In this document: positions 7,158 through 13,949 of the stretch, piece after piece | Layout of the letters: each line of letters opens with the position of its first letter | Numbering within the stretch: the stretch's first letter is position 1 | Assembly: GCA_011523725.1 (NCBI GenBank) | Contig: WTGD01000101.1 | Coordinates: 1 to 13,949 of the forward strand | From: Nitrospinota bacterium | Lineage (GTDB): Bacteria; UBA8248 | Length of the DNA stretch: 13,949 nt | Direction of reading: 5' to 3' | Position numbers and translations under genes: made by a program | Notes under the pieces: model-generated | Databases searched by the model: none | What the model saw: the letters and a program-made list of their open reading frames with translations, nothing else | Told to the model about the DNA's origin: nothing

Positions 7158-8369
7158 ATGAACGATGAACAAGCCGCGCGCATGCCGCTCTCGGGCGTGC
7201 GGGTCGTGGACATGTCGAACTATCTGGCCGGGCCGCTCTGCACCATGTATCTCGCCGACTACGGGGCGGAGGTCGTCAAGATCGAAAACCCCAGGGGCGG
7301 CGACCCCATGCGCCTTTGGGGCCACAACAAGAACGGCGTGGGCCTCTACTACAAGATGATCAACCGCAACAAGAAGAGCGTGACGCTGGATTTAAGGACT
7401 CCTTTCGGCGTCGAGGCGGTGAAGCGGCTCGTGGCCGAGGCCGACGTCGTGGTGGAGAACTACCGCACCGGCGTGCTGGAGAAATGGGGACTCGACTACG
7501 AGAACCTCAAAGAGGTGAACCTCGGCGTCATCATGCTCTCCATCACGGGATTCGGCAGAACGGGACCTTACAAAAACCGTCCCGGTTTCGGCTCCCTGGC
7601 GGAGGCCTTCGCGGGTTTCAGCCACATCAACGGCTACCCCGACGGGCCGCCCCTGAGCCCCTCTTGGGGATTGGGAGACTGCTCGACGGGCATCGGCGCG
7701 GCGTTCCTGGTGATGACCGCCCTTTTCGAGCGCGAGCGAAGGGGTGGTGAAGGCCAGCAAATCGATCTCGCGATCTACGAGCAGTTGCTCACCATGCTGG
7801 GTCCCCAGGTGATCTATTACGACCAGCTCGACTTCATCCAGGGAAGGAGCGGCTCGCGCCTCGAGTTTGCGGTGCCCCGGAACAACTTCGAGACCAAAGA
7901 CGGCCAGTGGGTACTCATCGCGGGCTCGAACCAGTCCATCTTCGAGAACATCTGCAAGGGGCTGGGGCGCGAGGATCTGATCGCGGACCCCAGGTTCGCC
8001 GACAACCGCGAGCGCATGAAGAACGCGGACGCCATCGAGGATGAACTCCAGAAGACCTTAATCACCCTCACCCTCGATGAGGTGATGGCGCGCTTGACCG
8101 AGTTCGAGGGCGCGGCCACCCCCATCAACAGCGTGAAGATGGTGGTGGAGAACGAACAGGTGGTCGCGCGGGGGAACATCACCGAGGTGCAAGATGAGGA
8201 GCTTGGCGGCCCGGTGCGGATGCAGGAGGCCTTCGGCAAGCTGTCGCGCACGCCCGGCAAGGTGCGCCACGCGGGCGAACCTCTGGGGAGCAGCAACCGC
8301 GAGGTCTTGATGGAGCGCCTGGGCTACACGGAAGAAGAACTGAAAGCCGAGGGAATCGATTTGGGTTGA
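7158..8369 (+). CDS. CaiB/BaiF (family III) CoA-transferase
   Basis: Cytoplasmic enzyme of 403 aa, the normal family length, transferring CoA between acyl-CoA and a carboxylic acid. The N-terminus PLSGVRVVDMSNYLAGP (10-26) and VVKIENPRGGDPMR (39-52) are hallmark segments. Asp174 in WGLGDCSTG aligns with the catalytic aspartate of formyl-CoA transferase. Also seen are ENYRTGVLEKWGLDY (100-114) and GQQIDLAIYE in mid-chain. GAGG lies 7 nt before the ATG. The family covers carnitine, oxalate, malate/citramalate and bile-acid transferases, so the substrate is open. It is the only plus-strand gene between 1 and 11.7 kb. It faces the HMG-CoA lyase gene, and together they would make and cleave a branched 3-hydroxyacyl-CoA (inference). 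Confidence 0.95.
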   Translation: MNDEQAARMPLSGVRVVDMSNYLAGPLCTMYLADYGAEVVKIENPRGGDPMRLWGHNKNGVGLYYKMINRNKKSVTLDLRTPFGVEAVKRLVAEADVVVENYRTGVLEKWGLDYENLKEVNLGVIMLSITGFGRTGPYKNRPGFGSLAEAFAGFSHINGYPDGPPLSPSWGLGDCSTGIGAAFLVMTALFERERRGGEGQQIDLAIYEQLLTMLGPQVIYYDQLDFIQGRSGSRLEFAVPRNNFETKDGQWVLIAGSNQSIFENICKGLGREDLIADPRFADNRERMKNADAIEDELQKTLITLTLDEVMARLTEFEGAATPINSVKMVVENEQVVARGNITEVQDEELGGPVRMQEAFGKLSRTPGKVRHAGEPLGSSNREVLMERLGYTEEELKAEGIDLG

Positions 8370-8402
8370 GGGCGGGTAAACGCGAAGTTTTTTATCGACT
8401 CC

Positions 8403-8430
8403 GTAGGGACAGGTCGCGACCTGTCCCTAC
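8403..8430. repeat. 28-bp perfect palindrome in a convergent intergenic gap
   Basis: The half GTAGGGACAGGTCG (8403-8416) is followed without a spacer by its exact reverse complement (8417-8430). It lies in the 104-bp gap between the converging CoA-transferase and lyase genes. Nearby, CGCGAAGTTT (8381-8390) and AAACTCCGCG (8461-8470) form a second, imperfect inverted pair. No T-run follows the palindrome on either strand; a T6 run (8388-8393) lies before it on the plus strand. It could end both transcripts or be one copy of a dispersed palindromic repeat family. I recall similar GTAGGGAC-type palindromes from other genomes, which favours a repeat. Confidence 0.75.
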
Positions 8431-8473
8431 CAACATATGAAGTCTCGGGGTAGTTGTACGAAACTCCGCGCGC

Positions 8474-9466
8474 CTAGAACCGCACAGCCAGCTCATCCAC
8501 CGCCTGCGTGGTGCGGGCGTCCTCATCCACCAGGAGCCACTCGGGCGTGGGCGTCTTCGTGAAGCTCTTGCCCGCCTGGAGCACGGTGCCGTACAGAGGC
8601 GCTTCCATGGCGCTGGCCAGCTTCTCCGCCAGGCGGATGAGAGCGTCGACGTCCACCCCCGTTTCCACCTCCATGAGCCAGAGCATGTGGGCCAGATCCT
8701 CGGTCGATATGTTGCCCGAGGCGTTCGGCGCGAAGGGGCATCCGCCGATGCCGCCCAGAGAACCGTCCAGCACGTCCGCTCCCGCCTGCATCGAGGACAG
8801 GGCGTTGGCGAGGCCCATACCGCGCGTGTTGTGCAGGTGCACCACGAGGCCCTTCTCCGGCCAGCGTCGGCGCAGTTCGCTCACCATGCGGCCCATCCGC
8901 GCGGGGTCGCCCATGCCCATCGAATCGCACAGGAAAAACTCGTCCACGCCCAGCGCGTCGTACTTTTCGGCGATGTCGTAGACCACCTCTTCCGCCACGC
9001 GCCCGGTGTAGGGACACCCCGTCGAGAGACTGATCGCCCCGCTGAAGGGGATACCCGCGCCCTTCACGATTTTGGAGATCCTGGCCATCTCCTCCAGGCT
9101 CTGCTTGACGGAACGGTTCACGTTCGCGCGGTTGTGCACGTCCGTGATGGAGATGACCTGCTGCACCCCGTCGCAGCCCGCATCCACCGCCCGGCGGGCG
9201 CCGCGCTCGTTGGCGACGAGGCACTCATACAGCACGCCCGGCTTTCTCTCGATGCGGCGCATCACCTCGTCCGCGTCCGCCGTGGCGGGCACGGCCTTGG
9301 GGTTCATGAAGCTCGTGGCCTCGATGCGGCGGATGCCCGCGTCCGCCAGGCCTTCGATGATCTCCACTTTGAGTTCGGTAGGCAACACCTGCTTCAGGTT
9401 CTGGATGCCGTCGCGCATGACGACGTCGCGCACGAGAACGCTCGAAGGAAGCTGGGGGTTCGACAT
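8474..9466 (-). CDS. mvaB: Hydroxymethylglutaryl-CoA lyase family protein
   Basis: Cytoplasmic TIM-barrel lyase of 330 aa that would cleave (S)-3-hydroxy-3-methylglutaryl-CoA to acetoacetate and acetyl-CoA. Catalytic residues of the human enzyme all match at a constant offset of 23, with no gap: Arg18-Asp19 (R41, D42), Glu49 (E72), Asp181 (D204), His210 and His212 (H233, H235), Cys243 in GGCPFAP (C266), and Asn252 (N275). The HLHNT motif carries Asn where the family mostly has Asp. The start has GGAGG at 9-nt spacing. It is the third gene of an operon behind two Dpp-type permeases, 25 nt after the second. Related family members act on other branched 3-hydroxyacyl-CoAs, so the exact substrate is not certain. 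Function would be leucine-type or HMG catabolism. Confidence 0.9.
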   Translation of the reverse strand: MSNPQLPSSVLVRDVVMRDGIQNLKQVLPTELKVEIIEGLADAGIRRIEATSFMNPKAVPATADADEVMRRIERKPGVLYECLVANERGARRAVDAGCDGVQQVISITDVHNRANVNRSVKQSLEEMARISKIVKGAGIPFSGAISLSTGCPYTGRVAEEVVYDIAEKYDALGVDEFFLCDSMGMGDPARMGRMVSELRRRWPEKGLVVHLHNTRGMGLANALSSMQAGADVLDGSLGGIGGCPFAPNASGNISTEDLAHMLWLMEVETGVDVDALIRLAEKLASAMEAPLYGTVLQAGKSFTKTPTPEWLLVDEDARTTQAVDELAVRF

Positions 9467-9491
9467 GGAGAGTATCCTCCCGCCGGGGGCG

Positions 9492-10421
9492 CTACTCGGC
9501 CAGACGCTTCATTCTCGGGTCGAGCACGTCGCGCAGCCAGTCGCCCAGAAGGTTCACGCTCAACACCGTGAGCATGAGGATGAGGCCCGGGAAGAGCGCT
9601 ATCCACCAGGCCGTGTCGAGGAAGCTCCTGCCGTCGGCGAGCATTCCGCCCCACGTCGGCGTGGGAGGCGGCACGCCCAGCCCGAGGAAGGAGAGCGCGG
9701 ATTCGATGATGATCATCCGGCCCAGGTACAGGGTGGCGATGACGATGGTCGTGGAAGCCACGTTCGGGAAGAGATAGATGAACAGTATCCGCAGCGTGCC
9801 GCAGCCGGTCGCCTTCGCCCCGGTGACGAACTCGTTCTCCTTGATGGAGAGGACCTCCGCGCGCACCACCCGCGCGTAGACGAGCCAGGTCCTGAGCGCG
9901 ATGACCAGGACGATGTTCTGCAGGCTCGGCCCCAGTATCGCCACCAGGCTGATCGCCAGCAGGATGAAGGGAACGGCCAGTGCCGTATCGATGATGCGGC
10001 TGATGACGGTGTCCACCCAGCCGCCGAAATAACCCGCGAAGATGCCGACCGTGATGCCGATGAGTCCGCTCACGATGACGGCGGCGATGCCGACGATGAG
10101 CGAGATACGCGAGCCCCAGACGATACGGCTTAAGATATCGCGGCCCTGCTGGTCGGTGCCGAGCCAGTAGGTGTCCCCCGCCTTGTCCACGTAGCCGGGC
10201 GGCTTGAGGTAGCGTCCCAGGTCCTGGGAGAGCGGATCCAGCGGAGAGAACAAATCGGGCACGAGGGCGAAGATGATGACGAGGGAGACGAAGAACGCGC
10301 CGAAGATCGCGGGGGGTCTGCGCTTGAGCTCCATCATCGCGAGATGAAAATCGCTCGGCCCGCGTTCGGTATCCTCATCGATTTCGATATCGAGCGTCGC
10401 CGCCCTGTCGTCGACAACCAT
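9492..10421 (-). CDS. Peptide/nickel-type ABC permease, DppC/OppC family
   Basis: Inner-membrane subunit of 309 aa. After a hydrophilic, acidic N-terminus (1-35) comes the first membrane span (about 38-58), then the periplasmic motif WLGTDQQGRDILSR (86-99), which is diagnostic for DppC/OppC proteins. Further spans follow to the C-terminus. The EAA-type loop runs from about 197 (EFVTGAKATGCGTL), and FLGLGVPPPTPTWG is the usual late motif. The C-terminus NLLGDWLRDVLDPR is typical. AAGGA lies about 6 nt before the ATG. It follows DppB after 16 nt. Substrates of this family include peptides, nickel, opines and glutathione; no binding protein here decides between them. Confidence 0.93.
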   Translation of the reverse strand: MVVDDRAATLDIEIDEDTERGPSDFHLAMMELKRRPPAIFGAFFVSLVIIFALVPDLFSPLDPLSQDLGRYLKPPGYVDKAGDTYWLGTDQQGRDILSRIVWGSRISLIVGIAAVIVSGLIGITVGIFAGYFGGWVDTVISRIIDTALAVPFILLAISLVAILGPSLQNIVLVIALRTWLVYARVVRAEVLSIKENEFVTGAKATGCGTLRILFIYLFPNVASTTIVIATLYLGRMIIIESALSFLGLGVPPPTPTWGGMLADGRSFLDTAWWIALFPGLILMLTVLSVNLLGDWLRDVLDPRMKRLAE

Positions 10422-10437
10422 CGTGTGTCCTTACCCC

Positions 10438-11457
10438 TTAGCTATAGGAAATCCTCGGGTCGAGCCATGCGTACAGGATATCGACCACGAGATTCACGAA
10501 AACGAACACGAACGCCAGCAGTGCCACCGCCGCCTGGACGATGGGATAGTCCTGGTTGTTGATGGCGTCCACCACCAGAAAACCCACGCCCGGCCACGCG
10601 AAGACGGCTTCGGTCACCACCGTTCCTCCGAGCAGAATGCCGAGCTCGAAACCCACCAGGGTGACGACGGGGATGGAAGCGTTCTTGAGCGCGTGGCGCA
10701 CCACCACGATCCACTCCACGATTCCCTTCGAGCGCGCCGTGCGCACGTAGTCCATGCCCAGCACGTCGAGCATCTGGGAGCGCACGAGGCGCGTGATGCG
10801 CGCGGTGGCGTAAAGACCCGCCGTGATCGCCGGCAGGATGATGTAATACCAGGCGTCGAACCCCGACGTGGGCAGCCAGCCGAGGTAGACGGCGAAGAAT
10901 ATAATGAGCAAAAGACCGAGCCAGAAGTTCGGCATCGACTGGCCGAACATCGCGCCGACCGAACTGCTGTAGTCGATCCACGTGTTTCGGAAGGTGGCCG
11001 ACAAGACCCCGGCGGGGATGGAGATCACCACGGCTATCAGGACCGCCGCCAGGGCGAGGAGGACGGTGTTCGGGAAATGCTCGAGCACGAGGCCCATCGC
11101 CGGAATCTCGTGGCGGTAGGAAAAGCCGAAATCGCCCCGTATCACGCCCTTGGTCCGGACGATCTTGGGCGCGTCGGGGTCACGTTCGAGTTCATCGACC
11201 TTGACTTTCTCTCTGTCTGCGCCGAGCAGGTCGTCGACCAGATCGGAACCCAGCATGAACTTGGCGAACTGGATCGGTATGGGCTGGTCGAAGCCCATCT
11301 CCTTACTGAAGGCCTGGATGTCCTCTTCGGTGGAATCGAGTGGCATCAGGACGGCGGCTGGGTTCCCCGTGATCTGCAGCATCGAGAACACGATGATCAG
11401 GATCGCCCCGAACACGATGAAGCTCTGCAGGCAGCGTCTGATAATATAAGTGCGCAT
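10438..11457 (-). CDS. Peptide/nickel-type ABC permease, DppB/OppB family
   Basis: Inner-membrane subunit of 339 aa from the ATG at 11457, which gives the family start M-x-x-Y-I-I-R-R and has AAGG 7 nt upstream. Longer in-frame starts would run through the predicted promoter. The first span is at about 11-28, the GDFGFS motif at 108-113, and later spans run from 130 onward. The EAA-type loop starts at about 236 (DYVRTARSKGIVEW), with AWPGVG at 287-292 and LDPRISYS at the C-terminus. Odd point: about 38 residues, rich in Asp, Glu and Lys, separate residue 70 from GDFGFS, where relatives usually have under ten. The first gene of the operon with DppC and HMG-CoA lyase; binding protein and ATPases are absent nearby. 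Confidence 0.93.
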   Translation of the reverse strand: MRTYIIRRCLQSFIVFGAILIIVFSMLQITGNPAAVLMPLDSTEEDIQAFSKEMGFDQPIPIQFAKFMLGSDLVDDLLGADREKVKVDELERDPDAPKIVRTKGVIRGDFGFSYRHEIPAMGLVLEHFPNTVLLALAAVLIAVVISIPAGVLSATFRNTWIDYSSSVGAMFGQSMPNFWLGLLLIIFFAVYLGWLPTSGFDAWYYIILPAITAGLYATARITRLVRSQMLDVLGMDYVRTARSKGIVEWIVVVRHALKNASIPVVTLVGFELGILLGGTVVTEAVFAWPGVGFLVVDAINNQDYPIVQAAVALLAFVFVFVNLVVDILYAWLDPRISYS

Positions 11458-11516
11458 GGCGAAACCTTGCCTGAAAAACGATTGAAAACAAACACGCCGC
11501 ATGTACGCGAGAAACC

Positions 11517-11546
11517 ATTTATCCCCTTCTTTCGGCCTCTCGTCAA
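11517..11546 (-). promoter_or_regulatory. Candidate promoter of the DppB-DppC-lyase operon
   Basis: Minus strand TTGACG (11541-11546, five of six) is followed after 18 bp by ATAAAT (11517-11522, a weak match). It lies about 60 nt upstream of the DppB ATG in the 257-bp divergent gap. Alternative -10 registers one base either side are possible. Confidence 0.4.
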
Positions 11547-11614
11547 GAGCCACGGCACTTGCGAATAACCTAAAACATTTCAAATCTTCACGCGCCGGGC
11601 GGCTCCCCTCTTTA

Positions 11615-11644
11615 TGGACAGACCGCGCTTTCGTTCTGTAGGAT
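11615..11644 (+). promoter_or_regulatory. Candidate promoter of the FAH-family gene
   Basis: TGGACA (11615-11620, five of six) and TAGGAT (11639-11644, four of six) are 18 bp apart, about 70 nt before the ATG at 11715. Two direct copies of ATGCGCG (11657-11663 and 11674-11680), 17 bp apart, lie just downstream and could be a regulator site. Confidence 0.45.
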
Positions 11645-11714
11645 GCGGAAACTGCGATGCGCGTCCATCCAACATGCGCGATTATTCGTCTTTCATGACC
11701 GAAAGGAGACGTCC

Positions 11715-12698
11715 ATGAAACTCGCCACCTACCAGAACCTCTCGCCGGGCGCCACCGGAGACCGCCTTGGCGCCGTCCTGAAAGACGGGAGGATGCTCGA
11801 CCTTAGGCTCGCCTACGCGAGCTATCTCGTGGAAACAGAGGGCGAAGGACGCCCCTACGCCATGGCGAACGCGCGGATTCCCAGAGACATGCGCGATTTT
11901 CTCTGCGGCGGCGAACCGGCCATGGCGGCGGCGGGCGCGGCGCTCGATCATGGGGAAGCCATCATCGCATCGGGAGGAGAACCTGCAGGGCCGGATGGCG
12001 AACTCGCCGCTCTCAAAGACCGCCACGTGCGCTTGCGGGCGCCGATCCCCCATCCGGGCAAGTTCTTCCACACCGGCCTCAACTCGAACAAGCACGTCGC
12101 GAACACGGGCCATGCGGTTCCCGAAAACGTGCCGGGCGCGCCGCGCTTCGACTCCTCGCTCGTCGGCCACGAAGAACCTGTGCTCTATCCCAAACAGACC
12201 AAGATGCTGGATTACGAGGTGGAGGTCGGCTTCATCATCGGTAAATCCTGCAAGGATGTGAAGCCCGAGAACGCCTTCGACGTCATCATGGGCTATACGG
12301 TCTACAACGACATTACGGCGCGCGAGGTGCAGCGCTCCGCCGCCCTTGGCGGCGTGTTCCTGGGCAAGAACTTCGACACCACCAACCCCATCGGCCCCTA
12401 CATCGTGACGGCGGACGAGGTGCCGAACCCCGAGTCGCTGCGCGTGCAATGCCGGGTAAACGGCGAGACGCGCCAGGACGAACTGCTGACCGACATGATC
12501 TTCAAGATTCCCGAGCTCATCGCCTTCTACAGCCAGATGTCGCTGGAGCCGGGCGACATCATCTCATCGGGCACGTTCTGCGGCGTGGCCCTGGAGCAAG
12601 AAGACCCCGAACCTTATCTGCTCAGGCCGGGTGACGTGGTGGAGTGCGAAGTCGAGCACGTGGGGGTCCTGAGAAACCCCATCGTCGCCCAGGACTGA
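11715..12698 (+). CDS. Fumarylacetoacetate hydrolase (FAH) family protein
   Basis: Cytoplasmic Mg2+-dependent hydrolase or decarboxylase of 327 aa from the ATG at 11715, which has AAGGAG 6 nt upstream. A start at 11643 is in frame but overlaps the predicted -10 region. The N-terminal region (1-105) is the small lid-like domain. The catalytic fold begins at about 110 (PIPHPGKFF). Metal ligands are Glu168 and Glu170 in DYEVEVGF, and Asp199 in YNDITAREVQ. LGKNFDTTNPIGP (216-228) and the late PGDIISSGTFCGV (279-291) are hallmark segments. Members include fumarylpyruvate hydrolase, ureidoglycolate lyase and 2-keto-4-pentenoate-type enzymes of aromatic breakdown. It starts back to back with DppB and meets the E1 beta gene head-on. 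Confidence 0.93.
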   Translation: MKLATYQNLSPGATGDRLGAVLKDGRMLDLRLAYASYLVETEGEGRPYAMANARIPRDMRDFLCGGEPAMAAAGAALDHGEAIIASGGEPAGPDGELAALKDRHVRLRAPIPHPGKFFHTGLNSNKHVANTGHAVPENVPGAPRFDSSLVGHEEPVLYPKQTKMLDYEVEVGFIIGKSCKDVKPENAFDVIMGYTVYNDITAREVQRSAALGGVFLGKNFDTTNPIGPYIVTADEVPNPESLRVQCRVNGETRQDELLTDMIFKIPELIAFYSQMSLEPGDIISSGTFCGVALEQEDPEPYLLRPGDVVECEVEHVGVLRNPIVAQD

Positions 12699-12701
12699 GG
12701 A

Positions 12702-13685
12702 TCAGGCGGAGACGCCCAGGGTCTTGCGGACCGCCGCGATGACTTTTTCCGTGCTCGGGAGCACGAATTTCTCAAGTTTCGTCTGAACGGGAATCGGCGC
12801 CATGAGGGCGGCCACGCGGCCGATGGGCGCGTCGAGGTACTCGAAAACCGCCTCCTGTATGGCGGCTGAAATCTCAGCGCCCACACCGCTCCTCAAATGG
12901 CCCTCTTCCACGATGACGCAACGGCTCGTCTTGCGCACGGAGGCCGTGATGGTCTCCACGTCTAAAGGTGAGAGCGAACGCGGGTCGATGACCTCGCACT
13001 GGATACCCTCTTCCGCCAGAGCCTCCGCCGCCTCCAGACAATGCCCCATCTGGTAGCCGACTCCAACGATGGTGGCGTCCGCGCCCGCGCGCTTCACGTC
13101 GGCCACACCGATGGGCGTGGTGTGGTCGCCTTCGGGCACGGGTTGTTTCGCCTTTTGCGCGTAGAGCAGCCTGTGCTCAATGAACATGACCGGGTTGTCG
13201 TCCCGGACGGCGGCCTTGAGCAGTCCCTTGGCGTCGGTCGCGCAACTCGGGTAGAGGACCTTCAGGCCCGGGACCTGCATGAACCACGCTTCGAGTGACT
13301 GTCCGTGCGTCGCGCCGTACTGAAGCCCCGCGCCGCTGGGTATCCTCGCCACCATGGGGACCGATAGCTGCCCGCCCAGCATGTAGCGCAGCTTCGCCGC
13401 CTGGTTCACGATGGGATCGAGCGCGTAGGTGGTGAAGTCCATGAAGCGCAAATCCACGATGGGCCGGAAACCCGCCATCGCCGCGCCCACCCCTGCGCCC
13501 GTAAAGCCCAGTTCACAGATGGGCGTATCACGCACCCGGTCGCGGCCGAAGCGATCGGCCAGCCCCGAACACACGCCGAAATAATCGAACGCCACGTCCT
13601 CGCCCATCAAGAACACCTTCTCATCGCGCGCCATCTCCTCATGGAGCGCCTCGTTCAGGGCTTCGACGTATGTGAGTTCAGGCAT
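12702..13685 (-). CDS. 2-Oxoacid dehydrogenase E1 component, beta subunit
   Basis: Thiamine-diphosphate enzyme subunit of 327 aa, partner of the alpha subunit encoded just upstream; it acts on pyruvate, acetoin or a branched 2-oxo acid in the cytoplasm. The start at 13685 gives the family N-terminus (PELTYVEALNEAL) and has GAGG 9 nt upstream, inside the alpha stop. Glu29 lies in MGEDV; Glu58 in PICELGFTGAG is the cofactor-activating glutamate; Gln95 and His127 match the conserved active-site positions of the branched-chain enzyme by spacing. The C-terminal transketolase-like domain starts at about 200, with VIDPRSLSPLD as usual. No E2 or E3 gene is seen in the window, so the complex type (pyruvate, acetoin, branched-chain) is open. 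Convergent with the FAH gene, only 3 nt between stops. Confidence 0.95.
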   Translation of the reverse strand: MPELTYVEALNEALHEEMARDEKVFLMGEDVAFDYFGVCSGLADRFGRDRVRDTPICELGFTGAGVGAAMAGFRPIVDLRFMDFTTYALDPIVNQAAKLRYMLGGQLSVPMVARIPSGAGLQYGATHGQSLEAWFMQVPGLKVLYPSCATDAKGLLKAAVRDDNPVMFIEHRLLYAQKAKQPVPEGDHTTPIGVADVKRAGADATIVGVGYQMGHCLEAAEALAEEGIQCEVIDPRSLSPLDVETITASVRKTSRCVIVEEGHLRSGVGAEISAAIQEAVFEYLDAPIGRVAALMAPIPVQTKLEKFVLPSTEKVIAAVRKTLGVSA

Positions 13686-13696
13686 TCCTGGTTTCC

Positions 13697-13949
13697 TCAG
13701 GCGAAGATGTCCTCGAGCGCCACGCTTTCCTCGGGCTCGGGGCTGTTCTCCGCAAACTCGATCGCTTCTTGTATCTCCGCCTCCACCGCGTCGGCGTGCG
13801 CCTTCTTTTGCTTCGCCGTCATCTTCAGCATCTTCTCGCACACGATCAGGGGGTCTCTCTCCTTCCAGCTCTCCCATTCCTCTTTCGTCCTGTACATGCC
13901 GTAGTGCGGGTCGCCGCGCGAGTGGCCGAAGAACCGGTAGGTCTTCGCC
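13697..13949 (-). CDS. 2-Oxoacid dehydrogenase E1 component, alpha subunit (C-terminal part)
   Basis: Only the last 83 or so residues are in the window; the gene continues beyond the right edge with its frame open. Visible are TYRFFGHSRGDPHYG near the edge, followed by YRTKEEWESWKERDP. The GHS-x-x-DP stretch with its conserved histidine is the phosphorylation-loop region of E1 alpha proteins, which contacts the cofactor. The tail after residue Pro of KERDP is helical and charged, and ends in ALEDIFA. Any start codon inside the visible part (such as the ATG at 13897) is internal. The TGA stop lies 11 nt before the beta ATG, and the beta Shine-Dalgarno overlaps it, so the pair is coupled. Confidence 0.93.
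   Translation of the reverse strand, partial: AKTYRFFGHSRGDPHYGMYRTKEEWESWKERDPLIVCEKMLKMTAKQKKAHADAVEAEIQEAIEFAENSPEPEESVALEDIFA

Noticed and set aside
8373..8393. Possible intrinsic terminator (GCG...CGC then T6) after the CoA-transferase
   Set aside because: The stem would be only 3 bp, too weak to call.
13269..13280. Gln137 in E1 beta where many homologues have His before PGLKV
   Set aside because: As I recall, characterised bacterial pyruvate dehydrogenase E1 beta proteins also carry Gln there, and the cofactor and active-site residues (Glu58, His127) are intact, so this is normal variation.

Overview
The window is about 14 kb of roughly 60% GC DNA (judged by eye), densely packed with thirteen catabolic and transport genes. 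Most lie on the minus strand. No rRNA, tRNA, transposase, integrase, CRISPR array or phage gene is visible. The solute-binding protein carries a twin-arginine type leader without a lipobox cysteine, which fits a Gram-negative (diderm) cell with a periplasm. The gene mix (sugar-type and peptide-type ABC transporters, a class III CoA-transferase, an HMG-CoA lyase, an FAH-family hydrolase, a 2-oxoacid dehydrogenase E1) fits a heterotrophic environmental proteobacterium-like lineage. The phylum cannot be fixed from this sequence.

Layout. Positions 1-234 are non-coding and hold an imperfect inverted repeat (1-126) and a GC-rich hairpin (123-143). Positions 235-4642 (minus) are a four-gene CUT1-type ABC operon: solute-binding protein, two permeases, ATPase. 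A near-consensus sigma70-like promoter with a palindrome filling its spacer lies at 4922-4950, and a strong stem-loop separates the binding protein from the first permease. Positions 5023-5415 (minus) encode a VOC/glyoxalase-fold protein with its own perfect-hexamer promoter. Positions 5559-7049 (minus) are an amidohydrolase-2 gene whose stop codon directly abuts the start of a Rieske [2Fe-2S] protein. Positions 7158-8369 (plus) are a CaiB/BaiF CoA-transferase. A 28-bp perfect palindrome sits in the convergent gap at 8403-8430. Positions 8474-11457 (minus) are a DppB-DppC-HMG-CoA lyase operon without its binding protein or ATPases. Positions 11715-12698 (plus) are an FAH-family hydrolase, meeting head-on the 2-oxoacid dehydrogenase E1 beta and alpha genes (12702 to beyond the right edge, minus).

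How the genes may work together (inference): the CoA-transferase could activate an organic acid, the lyase could cleave a 3-hydroxy-3-methyl-type acyl-CoA to acetyl-CoA and a keto acid, the E1 proteins decarboxylate 2-oxo acids, and the FAH-family and amidohydrolase-2 enzymes act on ring-cleavage or keto-acid intermediates. The two transporters would bring in substrates. This is an ordinary accessory catabolic region. I see no defence, mobile or otherwise wholly novel system. The points most worth a second look are the translationally coupled amidohydrolase-Rieske pair with no oxygenase nearby, the orphan Dpp permeases fused into an operon with an acyl-CoA lyase, and several clear regulatory and repeat structures between genes.
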